Source: Gracilimonas sp964505215 (GTDB lineage: Bacteria > Bacteroidota > Rhodothermia > Balneolales > Balneolaceae). From it: a stretch of 64,000 nt of DNA. Positions 35,382-44,947 of this stretch are shown here, one piece after another. Under the pieces are notes generated by a model. It was not told the origin of the DNA. It made no database searches and saw nothing but the letters and a program-made list of their open reading frames with translations. The stretch is taken from positions 96,018-160,017 of the forward strand of contig CAZDGU010000007.1 in assembly GCA_964505215.1 (NCBI GenBank), in the 5' to 3' direction. Positions within the stretch are counted from its first letter, which is position 1. Each line of letters begins with the position of its first letter. A program made the translations under genes and the position numbers.

Positions 35382-38315
35382 TTGTACAAATATATACTGG
35401 TTTTTCTTTTTTTAAGTTTTTCGGTTGAGCCGATTTTAGGGCAGGGTTTTAATAACTTCAGCGGTCGTAATCACCCCGAATTGAATTGGAAGGTTGCTGA
35501 AACCGAACATTTTAAGATAGCTTATCCACAGCGGATAGCCGGCATAGAACAGCAGGTTGCCGCTATTGCTGAAGAAACTTATGCTGCACTTTCTAAAAAT
35601 CTGGAGGTAGAATTCGATTATAAAATCAGAATTTATCTATCGAATGAGGATGAAGTGAATAACGGCTTTGCTTTCCCTGCTTCGAAAGCCTACACCGATA
35701 TTTGGGTGAATTTGAATGATTACAGCGAGATATGGACCGGAAGTGAAAAATGGCTGCGTAAAGTAGTAGCTCACGAGCTGGCGCATATATTTCATTTTGA
35801 AGCCGTTAAATCACCCATTGGATTGCTTCAATACGTATTCTCAAATCCAATTCCCAGCTTTTGGACGGAAGGATTAGCCCAGTACGAAACCGAACATTGG
35901 GATGCCCAGCGGGGAGATCGTTGGCTCCGAAAGGCGGTTTTTGATGATAATATGAATTATCAGAATGCAAATTCCATCGAAAATGGAAAATTGAGGTATG
36001 CGTTGGGGAATGCTCAATTACGCTATTTCACCGAAAAATATGGCGACAGTACGTTAGTTGAGCTCTTATCACACCGAAGCTCTGTTTTAGGAATTAAATA
36101 TCATGATTTTTATTCGGCTTTTGATGAAGTAATTGATGGCGGTTATTCCTCTTTTTATGATGACTGGCGCAAGCATACGAACGTTTATTACAACACGCTG
36201 GCTTCCCAAATGGAACGGGTTGATAGCCTGAACGGAACTAAAATTCCGGTGGGCGGACAATTTTATTATGATGCGGCTTTGAGCCCAAACGACAGCCTGC
36301 TGGCCGTGCTTTCTCTGCAATCTATGAAACGGCCGGTTCGTCAGTTATCTATAATCACCACCGACTCTTCTCATCAAACCCACACTATTGCGGAAGGTGG
36401 AATAAACTCGGATTTGCAATGGATGAACGAGCATCAGCTGGTCTATTCCCGAACTGTGAGAGGGAAGAATTCTTCTTTAGTTAATGACCTATTTTTATAT
36501 GATTTAGAAACTGACAAAGAACAACAAATTATCAAAAACAGGCGAGCTAAATTTCCGGCTAAGGGAGCCTCAGAAAATCAGCTGGTTTACGTGGTGAATG
36601 AAGGAGGGACCGGAAACTTATTTTCCTATGATTTATTAACGAAAAAGGAACAGCGCATAACGTCCTATTCGGGAGATGTGCAGCTGCTATGGCCGCTATG
36701 GATTCCCTCCAAAAATAAGTGGCTGGTGCATCAGTTTGATGAACAAGGGAACCGAAACCTTGTGCTCATTCACCCTAAAACAGGCCGGGAAAGCTTGATT
36801 GAAATTTCCAACCCGAACATAGATAATCGGAAGGCGATATTAAGTCCCGATGGAAACCAGATTGCGTATGTATCACTTCGGGATGAAGTCCCCAACGTGT
36901 TCTCCTACGATTTTGAAACCGAGAAAGAAACGCGACTCACCAACGTATTTACGGGCGCTGAGCTGTTTGGATGGGCCTCTGCTTTAGATACTTTGCAAAC
37001 GCAGCAGCTGATTGTGAGCGCATCAGAATCGCGAAATAAAGACCAAATTTTTGCGGTTGAAGCGGGTAGAAATGTTTTTCATCCCGAACGGAAAGTACCG
37101 GAAAGCTACGCGAGCTGGCGTAAACATCGTCCGCCGCATATCATTCCTTCACAAATTTCACCGGATGGAACGCTAATTACAGATCGGTATTCGTATTCAT
37201 CGGTTAGCAATATCACGCATTTGTTCTCTCTGGGTCTGCCGTACTATTCAACACCAAACGACTGGGGAGTTTTTGCCACCACAAACTGGATTGAGCCGTT
37301 AGCCAAGCACACGATAACGGCGGCCGGCGTGCTTTCCATTCCAAATACGGCTAAGAATTCCTACGGCTTTTTTAATTATTTGAATAATCAGCTGTATCCA
37401 ACCCTTGCATTCTCGGTCTATAATATTCCCAATAATGCGCAGTTTTACGGGAGTGAATTTCTGATTGAAAATCAGACAGGAGCCACTGTTTCAGCTTTTT
37501 GGCCGCTGGATGCTTTGGAAGCTCCCTATCAATCCGGAAGTTTTTCAGTTGAGCTCAGCTATTATAACACGCATCCCTTTGGTAAAAACCGGTTCACCAA
37601 CCAGCTATTTATTAAAAACCCTGTAAATGCTACTGTAGCAAGTTTGGGAGCATCCTGGCAGCTTAAAAAACAGCGTCCGTGGGCACAAAACAGCCTTCAT
37701 CCCTTAGACGGTTACGGCATAAAAGTTGGAGTAAAATGGTCAGAAAAAGCCCTAAATGCGGATGTAAGATCTTTAACCACCGACCTTCAAGCCTTTGCAG
37801 TGCTGCCGGCTTTAGGTTTGCACCGAATATATGTGGAAGGGCGGTTTCAATCGCAATGGGGAAATGCTTTACCTCAGCAATACATTGGATTTTCGCGGTA
37901 TGATAACATCAGCGTGGAACTTCCGGCAGAAATACCGCTATCCTTTTTTGGAGAAAATAATCGAGTTCGCGGATACAAATCATTCATAACGGGTGATAAA
38001 GTAGCTTTCGGAAGTTTGGAGTATCGAGTGCCATTAGTGTCTTCACTACAAACTCAAATTTTAGGCATGCTTAAGTTTGGCGGAGCATCTCTCTCATTAT
38101 TTACCGACGGTGGAATTGTTGGCAACGCACTGTCTGAAACCGGTGAAACAGGAACCGTGTATCGATGGGGAGCCGGTGCAGAGCTTAAAAATAAGCTTAC
38201 CCTTTTTGGTTTGAATGTAACGCACAGTTTGGGCATGGCTCAGCCTTCAAAAAAGCTGTTTACCGATTATGAACATGATTTTTATTATCGTGTAAAGGCT
38301 GTGGTACCTTTTTAA
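35382..38315 (+). CDS. Outer-membrane metallopeptidase / TolB-like propeller / barrel fusion
   Basis: 977 residues from TTG 35382, which gives a signal peptide (FLFLSFSVEPILGQG). Parts in order: a peptidase MA-like zinc domain (about 30-260) with HELAH at 131-135 and the downstream SFWTEGLAQYE; a TolB/WD40-like propeller (about 290-590) with repeated LSPDGNQIAYVS-type blades; and a C-terminal strand-rich barrel (about 620-977) with RVRGYKSFITGDKVAFGSLEY, as in Omp85-like barrels. The predicted location is the outer membrane with the peptidase in the periplasm or outside. It may process or assemble surface proteins; the substrate is unknown. Confidence 0.75.
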   Translation: MYKYILVFLFLSFSVEPILGQGFNNFSGRNHPELNWKVAETEHFKIAYPQRIAGIEQQVAAIAEETYAALSKNLEVEFDYKIRIYLSNEDEVNNGFAFPASKAYTDIWVNLNDYSEIWTGSEKWLRKVVAHELAHIFHFEAVKSPIGLLQYVFSNPIPSFWTEGLAQYETEHWDAQRGDRWLRKAVFDDNMNYQNANSIENGKLRYALGNAQLRYFTEKYGDSTLVELLSHRSSVLGIKYHDFYSAFDEVIDGGYSSFYDDWRKHTNVYYNTLASQMERVDSLNGTKIPVGGQFYYDAALSPNDSLLAVLSLQSMKRPVRQLSIITTDSSHQTHTIAEGGINSDLQWMNEHQLVYSRTVRGKNSSLVNDLFLYDLETDKEQQIIKNRRAKFPAKGASENQLVYVVNEGGTGNLFSYDLLTKKEQRITSYSGDVQLLWPLWIPSKNKWLVHQFDEQGNRNLVLIHPKTGRESLIEISNPNIDNRKAILSPDGNQIAYVSLRDEVPNVFSYDFETEKETRLTNVFTGAELFGWASALDTLQTQQLIVSASESRNKDQIFAVEAGRNVFHPERKVPESYASWRKHRPPHIIPSQISPDGTLITDRYSYSSVSNITHLFSLGLPYYSTPNDWGVFATTNWIEPLAKHTITAAGVLSIPNTAKNSYGFFNYLNNQLYPTLAFSVYNIPNNAQFYGSEFLIENQTGATVSAFWPLDALEAPYQSGSFSVELSYYNTHPFGKNRFTNQLFIKNPVNATVASLGASWQLKKQRPWAQNSLHPLDGYGIKVGVKWSEKALNADVRSLTTDLQAFAVLPALGLHRIYVEGRFQSQWGNALPQQYIGFSRYDNISVELPAEIPLSFFGENNRVRGYKSFITGDKVAFGSLEYRVPLVSSLQTQILGMLKFGGASLSLFTDGGIVGNALSETGETGTVYRWGAGAELKNKLTLFGLNVTHSLGMAQPSKKLFTDYEHDFYYRVKAVVPF

Positions 38316-38336
38316 GAGAAGTTAGGATTCAGATTA

Positions 38337-38585
38337 TTAGTTTTCCTCAGCCTGCTGCATGTATTTTCGTTGCAGGTACATATCTATGACAAGCCAAATA
38401 ACAGGGTAAGGAGGGAATATTACAGCTAACACAATTTGCCAGGTGCTTCCTTTTTTGCGTCCGCCATCGTAGGGAAGGGCTATACCGGCTAAACCGGCCA
38501 TCCAGAAAATAAAAAAGATAAATAGAAAAAATGCGGTGGCAAGGGCGCCGAAGAATCCAAGATTCTCATAAAAACTCTGAAGCAT
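38337..38585 (-). CDS. Small membrane protein, unknown function
   Basis: 82 residues with two predicted transmembrane helices (about 10-33 and 48-68) around a basic GGRKKGS loop. The cytoplasmic tail is charged (QRKYMQQAEEN). It is convergent with the giant barrel protein (21 bp apart) and divergent from der (65 bp). Coding is supported by start, hydrophobic pattern and lack of a better frame, not by a known family. Confidence 0.6.
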   Translation of the reverse strand: MLQSFYENLGFFGALATAFFLFIFFIFWMAGLAGIALPYDGGRKKGSTWQIVLAVIFPPYPVIWLVIDMYLQRKYMQQAEEN

Positions 38586-38650
38586 AGTTAATTAACTGCT
38601 GAATTATGCGTACATTTAATGATTGTTAATTTAAGAATCTAATATCTAAA

Positions 38651-39961
38651 ATGCTTCCAGTAGTTTCTATTGTAGGACGACCTAATGTAGGTAAATCCAC
38701 ACTTTTTAATCGGCTTGTCGGCAAACGTAAAGCTATTGTTCACGATGAGTACGGGGTAACCCGAGACCGCCATTACGGTGAAACGTTCTGGAACGGACGC
38801 GATTTTACCGTTATTGACACCGGCGGATACCTCCCGAATGAAATGAATGTAATGGTGGTGGGCATTCGTGAACAGGTTCATATTGCGCTGGAAGAGTCGG
38901 ATGTGATTTTATTTGTGGTTGATGTGAAAGACGGTATTAACACCTTAGATAAATCTGTGGCTAATCTGCTTCGTCAGCAAGATAAGCCGGTCGTTTTTGT
39001 TAGTAACAAAGCTGATAACGAAGAGCGACGAATGAACGCCTCTGAATTTTATGAATTAGGCTTTGAACATTTGTATCCGGTAAGCTCCATAAATGGAACA
39101 GGCACCGGTGAGCTGCTTGATAAAGTAGTAGAACTGTTTCCACCTAAAGCTAAGACCGAGCCGGAAGTAAAAGCACCGAAACTTGCCTTTGTAGGCCGCC
39201 CAAACGTTGGCAAAAGCAGTTTGTTTAACGCGCTGCTTAAAGATGAGCGAGCCATTGTAACAGACATTGCAGGAACTACCCGCGATTCTATCAACAGTGA
39301 GCTGGAGTATGATGGAAAAAACTACTTGTTGGTTGATACAGCCGGGCTAAGAAAGCGCACAAAGGTAAAAGAAAATATTGAGTTCTACAGTACAATCCGT
39401 ACCGACAGAGCCATTCGCGAGTGTGATATCGCCATCTTACTGGTTGATGCCATGCAGGGATTTGATGCCCAGGATAAACGGGTAATTCGTGAGGCTGAGA
39501 AATTTAATAAAGGATTAATTATTGTACTTAATAAGTGGGATTTGGTACCCGAAAAAGACACTAACACAACCAGGGAATTTGAAAAATACATATACGGCTC
39601 TGTACCCCAGCTGTATTATGTGCCTATTGTAACAATTTCAGCACTTAATAAAACCCGAATTCACCGTGTGTTAGAAACTGCTCAGTTGGTAATTGAAGAG
39701 CGGAAGAAAGAAATTTCTACCAACGATTTGAATGAGTTTATTAAACACATGCTAACTGAAAAGCCGCTGCCAATGAAAAGGGGAAGGCAGCTAAAAATTA
39801 CGTATGCTACACAGGTCAAATCCAATCCACCGGTATTTAAGTTTTTCATGAACAGCCCGCATGATTTACCTCCAAATTATCGCAGATTTATTGAAAGTAA
39901 GATAAGGGAACAGTTTGGTTTTGTTGGAGTTCCCATCACTATGATTTTCAGACAAAAGTAA
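38651..39961 (+). CDS. der: Ribosome-assembly GTPase Der (EngA)
   Basis: 436 residues with two tandem G domains. G1 motifs are GRPNVGKSTL (9-18) and again near 182, with SNKAD and NKWD G4 motifs. The C-terminal KH-like domain includes LPPNYRRFIESKIRE. It is required for 50S subunit maturation. No operon partner; an eight-base-stem hairpin without T-tail (40076-40099) lies after it. Confidence 0.97.
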   Translation: MLPVVSIVGRPNVGKSTLFNRLVGKRKAIVHDEYGVTRDRHYGETFWNGRDFTVIDTGGYLPNEMNVMVVGIREQVHIALEESDVILFVVDVKDGINTLDKSVANLLRQQDKPVVFVSNKADNEERRMNASEFYELGFEHLYPVSSINGTGTGELLDKVVELFPPKAKTEPEVKAPKLAFVGRPNVGKSSLFNALLKDERAIVTDIAGTTRDSINSELEYDGKNYLLVDTAGLRKRTKVKENIEFYSTIRTDRAIRECDIAILLVDAMQGFDAQDKRVIREAEKFNKGLIIVLNKWDLVPEKDTNTTREFEKYIYGSVPQLYYVPIVTISALNKTRIHRVLETAQLVIEERKKEISTNDLNEFIKHMLTEKPLPMKRGRQLKITYATQVKSNPPVFKFFMNSPHDLPPNYRRFIESKIREQFGFVGVPITMIFRQK

Positions 39962-40075
39962 TTTGTTGGCACTAATTAATTATCTTTTGATGCTAACCTG
40001 ACAATGGGTTATTTTGAATTAGTTTCTGTCTGTAAAAAATACGTTCTACAGTGCCTTGATATTAAATTCATAAGA

Positions 40076-40099
40076 TAAATCCTTGCTTTACAGGATTTA
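40076..40099. repeat. Inverted repeat after der
   Basis: TAAATCCT (40076-40083) pairs with AGGATTTA (40092-40099), loop 8 nt. No T-tract follows, so a terminator is doubtful. A second small hairpin (CCGGC/GCCGG, 40167-40184) followed by TTTAATT lies just before the next gene. Confidence 0.35.
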
Positions 40100-40200
40100 G
40101 AAATATCGCAAAACTAAGACATTTGTTTGGTTCACATAATTAAACTTCAATAAAATGATTTAACCCCCGGCATGTACAGGCCGGCTTTAATTAATTATAA

Positions 40201-40734
40201 ATGGAAATAAAGCAAAGTGAGATTAATTCTCTGATTGACGACGTTGCTTATCTTGAACACGAAACTGAAGCACTAAAATACGTTATTGATTCCGTACCAT
40301 ACGATGAGTCTCCTAAAAAGGGACGCTCTATTTCAGAAATTTTACTTTTCTTAGACCATTCTCAACAGAGTTATTATAGGAAAATAGTAGAAGATGCGGT
40401 GCAAAATATGCGCCCCATCAACCTAAATACCTATCCCGAACCGAGTACTACTTTCGAGAAAAATGAAGAGCTTACCGCAAATATTCAAAAATTACTTTAT
40501 AAGCTTTCCAAACACCGGGTAGCCTTCATAAATTTCATTAAGGGCATTCAGCTAATTGACTGGGAGAGAGAGGTTAAGCAAGGGCGAGAAAGCATCACTT
40601 TGTATGAATTTGTAAACCAAATGGTACGCAAAGAGAGAAAAGCACTCAAAGAAATTGCTAACCTTGTGCAAAATTATCAGCAGAGAAATCAGGCTGAAGA
40701 TGAGAGGGAAAGTCCAAAACCGGAAGCATCATGA
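40201..40734 (+). CDS. DinB-like helical protein, unknown function
   Basis: 177 residues, almost wholly helical with charged heptads. The pattern ISEILLFLDHSQQSYYRKIVED and LYEFVNQMVRKERKALKEIA resembles the four-helix DinB/YfiT-like fold. Metal-binding histidines typical of active members are not clearly placed. Its TGA overlaps the next ATG, coupling it to the membrane protein at 40731. No function is assigned. Confidence 0.6.
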   Translation: MEIKQSEINSLIDDVAYLEHETEALKYVIDSVPYDESPKKGRSISEILLFLDHSQQSYYRKIVEDAVQNMRPINLNTYPEPSTTFEKNEELTANIQKLLYKLSKHRVAFINFIKGIQLIDWEREVKQGRESITLYEFVNQMVRKERKALKEIANLVQNYQQRNQAEDERESPKPEAS

Positions 40735-41336
40735 ACTCGGCTATGTGGGTAGATTTAGTATCTGCACTTTCATTTGGAACGGTCAGTTTTGCGTTAATTC
40801 GGGCATATATACAGCAGCAAAGCTTATACAATCTATATTTCAGCTTAGCTGCTGTAGTGATGATGATCCCGTATATATTCGATTTATTTGACCTGCCTTT
40901 TGTAGTAACTCTTTTTGAATGGGGAAAACTGATTGCTATTACTTTTTATATAAGCGGGCTTCTGGCTCTGATTAGAGATTCTAAACCTATATTTGCGCGT
41001 TTTCCATTTTATCTAACTTTGTTGCCTTTTGTAAGCTTTTTGTTTTTTCCTTTAATAATTGATTCTATTGTAATTAAAAATCTAATTAATGCAATTTATC
41101 AGGGTGGAGCTTTAATTGTAACTGCTTTGATTTTCTCCTTTAATGAAGCCAAGAAAAAGCGAAGACGATACTACATAATTGGCATAACCAGCGTATTTAC
41201 AGCTTATTTGACCTATTGGCTAATCTTAAAAAGAACCCCAAGTACTCAATATGACTGGATTGCAGAAATATTATTAAGCATAGGAATTTTGTTCGTTACG
41301 TTTAGAATCATCCGGAATGATGAGATGAAACAATAA
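40731..41336 (+). CDS. Integral membrane protein, unknown function
   Basis: 201 residues with about six transmembrane helices, separated by short loops and a basic KKKRRRY cytoplasmic loop near residue 143. It overlaps the DinB-like gene by 4 bp and precedes the peroxiredoxin by 22 bp. No family is recognised. Sensor-type membrane domains look similar but no output domain is attached. Confidence 0.65.
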   Translation: MNSAMWVDLVSALSFGTVSFALIRAYIQQQSLYNLYFSLAAVVMMIPYIFDLFDLPFVVTLFEWGKLIAITFYISGLLALIRDSKPIFARFPFYLTLLPFVSFLFFPLIIDSIVIKNLINAIYQGGALIVTALIFSFNEAKKKRRRYYIIGITSVFTAYLTYWLILKRTPSTQYDWIAEILLSIGILFVTFRIIRNDEMKQ

Positions 41337-41358
41337 AGATTTAGATAGAACTACATAC

Positions 41359-41811
41359 ATGAAAAACGCGCCCGATTTTAAGTTAAAAGACACCGAAGGT
41401 AACACGGTGCAATTGAGTGATTATCAAGTTAGCAAAGCCGTAGTCCTTTTATTTTTTCCATTGGCATTTAGCAGCGTATGCACAAAAGAAGTATGCGCTA
41501 CAAGAGATAACCTTAAGATTTATAACTCTTTAAATGCCGAAGTTATAGGAATTAGCGTTGACAGCTTTTTCTCTTTAAAAGCCTTTAAAGAAGCAAACAA
41601 TTTAAACTTCACACTGCTGAGTGATTTCAACAAAGAAGTAAGTACTGCATACAACGTTTTGGACGAAGAATTCTTCGGTATGAAAGGAGTTTCAAAACGG
41701 GCAGTATTTCTAATTGATACCAATGGGAAAATAGTTCATCACGAAGTTTTAGAAGATGCCGGATTGATGCCGGACTTCTCAAAAGTACAGGAAAAGCTGA
41801 TGTCCTTGTAA
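41359..41811 (+). CDS. Thiol peroxidase of the AhpE/Bcp type
   Basis: 150 residues with the thioredoxin-fold peroxiredoxin layout. The peroxidatic Cys41 is in LAFSSVCTKEVCA and a second Cys46 lies five residues later, as in Bcp/PrxQ or AhpE relatives. Peroxide is reduced at the first Cys, with electrons from thioredoxin or a similar donor. It is the last gene of the short 40.2-41.8 kb run. Confidence 0.88.
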   Translation: MKNAPDFKLKDTEGNTVQLSDYQVSKAVVLLFFPLAFSSVCTKEVCATRDNLKIYNSLNAEVIGISVDSFFSLKAFKEANNLNFTLLSDFNKEVSTAYNVLDEEFFGMKGVSKRAVFLIDTNGKIVHHEVLEDAGLMPDFSKVQEKLMSL

Positions 41812-42512
41812 CAAAACAAGAGAGATAGGCCGTTAGAATTAAAATATGAGATTAGGAATTTTGTTGTTTTGCTGAAATTCCTTTTGAGCAGGCAGAGTCA
41901 TTTCAAAATTAAAGGGAAGTAAAGATGCAAACACCCAAACCGGTGTTAACAGTAGCAGCTGTATATCTAAATTCAGCTATAATCATAATGAGAGTGCTTC
42001 AATACATCAATCTATAAATAAGAGGGAACACCGGCCAACTATTTGATGACATTGATTTATTTTTGGTATATGAATTATCCCTACTTTACATAATATAAAT
42101 TATAGGAATGATTTATATACTAAATTTGAGCCATAACGTATTCAGTCTATTGGTAAAGCAGCTTAGGCTTGCTCTCTATCAGTCCGTTTAGGTTTAATGC
42201 CCTTTTATGTCTAATAAAGTAATTAACATGAAATCACACGCTATTAAAAAGCCGGTTCTTACTTTATTCACGAAATACTATTGACTTGCATTCACTATTT
42301 AATTGATAATCACTTTATCACCCAATTTTCCCTGGATATAAAACGTACAAATTAGCATCACATTGACAGCTCGCCAAGCTTAGCCTCAGGCCGTTTATTT
42401 CTTTAAAAATGTGTCAATAATATTTTAAATTGATTCTCTTTTTAATCCAATTTCTACTTTAAAAAGCTGTATTATTACGGCATTGAAAAAACTAACTACA
42501 AAATTGTCTTTT
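41812..42512. other. Gene-poor AT-rich stretch before the response regulator
   Basis: 700 bp with no substantial frame. It contains a 30-codon remnant frame at 41925-42017 and otherwise AT-rich sequence without clear hairpins. It should include the promoter of the response regulator and could hold a non-coding RNA, but nothing I can recognise. Confidence 0.5.
41925..42017 (+). pseudogene. Short frame, possible remnant of a small membrane protein
   Basis: 30 codons from ATG 41925, preceded by AAAGGGAAGT, encoding a mostly hydrophobic peptide (VLTVAAVYLNSAIIIM). It could be the truncated start of a membrane-protein gene, or chance. Support is weak. Confidence 0.2.
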
Positions 42513-42884
42513 ATGGACATTGTTATCGTTGAAGACGACAAAGTACTTTCCCTTCTTTTAACCAAAATGGTTGAGAAATTAGATTATAACGTCCTGGATG
42601 TAATCACCAAAGGTCAAGATGCTATCGGCAGAATTGACGAACTCAGACCCAACCTCATCCTTATGGATATTATGCTTGAGGATAATATAGACGGTATTTC
42701 AGCAATGGTGGAATTACGTAAAAAAGGTATCAATATTCCTGTTGTTTACATCACAGGTAACTCAGATCCTTTGAATCGTGAGCGTGCTGAGGCAACGGAT
42801 TACCTTGACTACCTCATTAAACCGGTGGGCTTTGAAGAGCTGAAAAGCACCATGCAATCGGTTAATGGTTCAAAAAAGTCCTGA
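42513..42884 (+). CDS. Single-domain response regulator
   Basis: Starting at ATG 42513 gives 123 residues beginning MDIVIVEDD. A TTG at 42483 would add ten residues before the first strand and is less likely. The receiver domain is complete: acidic pair Asp8/Asp9, phospho-acceptor Asp52 in LILMDIMLED, Thr81 and Lys103. There is no output domain and no kinase gene nearby, so it acts by protein contact, CheY/Spo0F-like, with a kinase encoded elsewhere. Its stop lies inside a hairpin that serves the convergent tonB gene. Confidence 0.9.
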   Translation: MDIVIVEDDKVLSLLLTKMVEKLDYNVLDVITKGQDAIGRIDELRPNLILMDIMLEDNIDGISAMVELRKKGINIPVVYITGNSDPLNRERAEATDYLDYLIKPVGFEELKSTMQSVNGSKKS

Positions 42885-42907
42885 GTTTATCACTAAATCT
42901 CAGGACT
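42872..42907 (-). terminator. Terminator of tonB (minus strand), overlapping the regulator stop
   Basis: CTCAGGACT / AGTCCTGAG (42899-42907 and 42877-42885) form a 9-bp stem with a 13-nt loop. On the minus strand it is followed by six T (complement of 42872-42877). It overlaps the last codons of the convergent response regulator. Confidence 0.75.
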
Positions 42908-42944
42908 CCGTCAATTAATTAAATGTTAGCCTGCAAACGTTCGT

Positions 42945-43634
42945 TTAGTTACTATCCGCTTTACTTAGTTTGAACGATATTGGCAAGCTAAAGCGAACCT
43001 GAACGGGTTTTCCTCGCTGTCTGCCGGGTACAAACTGAGCTTTTTTAACAGCTTTAATGGCTTCTTCATCACAGCCGCCTCCAATGCCACGTACTACTAC
43101 CGGGTCTTTTACGGTGCCGTCTGTTTGAATGATGAACTGAACAACAACACGTCCCTCAATTCCAGCCTTCATGGCCATTTCAGGATAAGTTATGTGTTTT
43201 TGAACGGAAGCTATTCCCCCAATCAATTCGGGCATTTGTTCTACCACAACAAACACTTCTTCTTCCTCTTCTTCTTGTTCAATTTCTACCGGTGGCGGAG
43301 GTGGCAGCTCCATTAATGAAGCGCCCAAATCCAGCTCGGCATCCAAATCAATGATTTCGCTTTCAATGATTTCATCGTTTGGTACGGCTACAGGAACTAC
43401 CGGGCGCGGTGGCGGCGGTGCCTTCAGCTCTTGCTTGGTTTGTACTATTTCCTCTACATACACTTCTTCTTGCTGTTCAACTACCATTACTTCTCCCTTT
43501 TCGGAAGGTTTAATGGTTAATTTGGCAGCTGAAATGAAAATAAGCAGTGATAGTACAAAGCCTAATTCTAAACGGATTAAATATCCTTTTTTAAGATCGT
43601 TTTTTCGATTGATGATTTTTACCGGACCTCGCAT
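42945..43634 (-). CDS. tonB: TonB-family energy transducer
   Basis: The start is placed at ATG 43634, preceded by AAAGGAGG, one of the few strong Shine-Dalgarno sites here. A longer frame to 43676 adds 14 residues without such a site. 229 residues: an N-terminal basic stretch (VKIINRKNDLKK), a transmembrane helix (LGFVLSLLIFISAAKL), a Pro/Glu-rich periplasmic spacer with PPPPRP, and a C-terminal TonB domain (TYPEMAMKAGIEGRVVVQF to VRFSLPISF). It transfers proton-motive energy to outer-membrane receptors. ExbB/ExbD are not in the window. Confidence 0.9.
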   Translation of the reverse strand: MRGPVKIINRKNDLKKGYLIRLELGFVLSLLIFISAAKLTIKPSEKGEVMVVEQQEEVYVEEIVQTKQELKAPPPPRPVVPVAVPNDEIIESEIIDLDAELDLGASLMELPPPPPVEIEQEEEEEEVFVVVEQMPELIGGIASVQKHITYPEMAMKAGIEGRVVVQFIIQTDGTVKDPVVVRGIGGGCDEEAIKAVKKAQFVPGRQRGKPVQVRFSLPISFKLSKADSN

Positions 43635-43716
43635 AATTGCCTCCTTTATTTTTAGAAGTTGACAGATTATATCCAATATCTGTGAAGATTTAATGAAGCG
43701 CTTTTTTAACCTTCTA

Positions 43717-44592
43717 TCAGCATATTACATCAATTAATTGTTTATTTAGCTTAAAATTATATCGCTTTTTCTGAGCAACTTGCTCCCCATCTGCATGAAC
43801 TTTCATTTCCCGATTCAGCTTTACTTTTAATGTATGCTGTATTTTATGTACCTCTGTTAAGCCCGGCTTAAAAGAAAAGCCAAATGAAAGTTTTATAAAC
43901 TCCCAAAAAAGCCGCCCTCTCGAAAATGCTTTAACTACAATCAATTCCACTACTCCATCACCCGATATCGATGTTGGAGAGATATTATATCTCCCTCCTT
44001 CTATTCGGCCATTTGCAATTGTTACCATCCAAACCTTTTTTGAATTCAATTCCTTTTCATCTACAGTTATTTGTGCTGTAAATGGTTTAGCATGAAATAA
44101 TGCACGCAAGCCTCCTGCAAAATATTTTAGGGACTTTCTTTTGAAGAGAGACTGGGTCGCATAAAAATTAGTGAGTCCGTCAAGTCCAATTCCAAATGTA
44201 TTCACAAACAGTCCGGCGTTACTTTCAATCACATCAATACTGCAGGTGTTACCCTTTTTCAGTATTTCAACATTTGTATGGAAATCAGCACTTAAATTGA
44301 TCTGCTTGGCAAAGTCATTCCCGCTACCCAGTGGTAACACGCCCAAAACAGCTTTGGAGTTCATCAGTCCCCGCACCACACTATTTACGGTTCCATCACC
44401 CCCGCAAGCTATAATATGCGAATACCGGCTTGATTTCAGGCGCACAATCTCTCCTATGTCATCCTCTTCAGCTATGTATATAAAAGCAGAATCTTCAAAA
44501 ATAGAAGCCAGCATGTGCTCTTTATCTTTGAAAAATACAGTTAGCTTAGGAGAACAGTTAATTATAAAACAATAGGAAAGTGAATTGCTCAA
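43717..44592 (-). CDS. Diacylglycerol/sphingosine-kinase-like lipid kinase
   Basis: 291 residues from TTG 44592, which overlaps the upstream stop. The later ATG would lose the first strand FIINCSP. The kinase signature IIACGGDGTVNSVVRG and LGVLPLGSGNDFAKQ are intact, and the DAGK C-terminal domain has FVNTFGIGLDG and KVHADGE. It phosphorylates a lipid such as diacylglycerol at the membrane. It is the last gene of the retropepsin-RimK operon. Confidence 0.85.
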   Translation of the reverse strand: MSNSLSYCFIINCSPKLTVFFKDKEHMLASIFEDSAFIYIAEEDDIGEIVRLKSSRYSHIIACGGDGTVNSVVRGLMNSKAVLGVLPLGSGNDFAKQINLSADFHTNVEILKKGNTCSIDVIESNAGLFVNTFGIGLDGLTNFYATQSLFKRKSLKYFAGGLRALFHAKPFTAQITVDEKELNSKKVWMVTIANGRIEGGRYNISPTSISGDGVVELIVVKAFSRGRLFWEFIKLSFGFSFKPGLTEVHKIQHTLKVKLNREMKVHADGEQVAQKKRYNFKLNKQLIDVIC

Positions 44593-44936
44593 TCGAAGTG
44601 TTTTACTTGTAATGAAAACCGACCTTTGGTGTCAGACCGTAACTTAATTTTATCAATAATAACATCCAGTGAGATGGCCCCATGAATCGCTACAATTTTG
44701 TTTCCGTTTTCAGAGATATGCTTTAACGGTTGTTGAATACGAAGAGGGTCTAATACAACAAGAATCAGCCGCTCCTCGCCGGCATAAAGTCGGTTAATTA
44801 CCGCTTCTGCTTCGGCACCGGTAAAAGCGCGAATGTAGCCATCTTTCTCTAATGAGCCGGGACTGAATGAGCCGGACTCTGTTACGGCTTTCCATTCTTT
44901 TTGCTTAATCACGGAGAATAATAAATCTGTTTCCAA
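44589..44936 (-). CDS. DUF952 family protein
   Basis: 115 residues from TTG 44936. It matches the DUF952 layout: LFSVIKQKEWKAVTESGSF, then GYIRAFTG, LILVVLDPLRI and a late IHGAISLD. This family is small, cytoplasmic and of unknown function, distantly like glutathione-S-transferase-linked or ADP-ribosyl-fold proteins. It lies 11 bp after the aspartoacylase-like gene and overlaps the lipid kinase. Confidence 0.7.
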   Translation of the reverse strand: METDLLFSVIKQKEWKAVTESGSFSPGSLEKDGYIRAFTGAEAEAVINRLYAGEERLILVVLDPLRIQQPLKHISENGNKIVAIHGAISLDVIIDKIKLRSDTKGRFSLQVKHFD

Positions 44937-44947
44937 AATATTTTTAT

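Noticed and set aside
44171..44575. 134-codon plus-strand frame inside the lipid kinase
   Set aside because: Antisense shadow; Ser/Pro-rich low-complexity composition.
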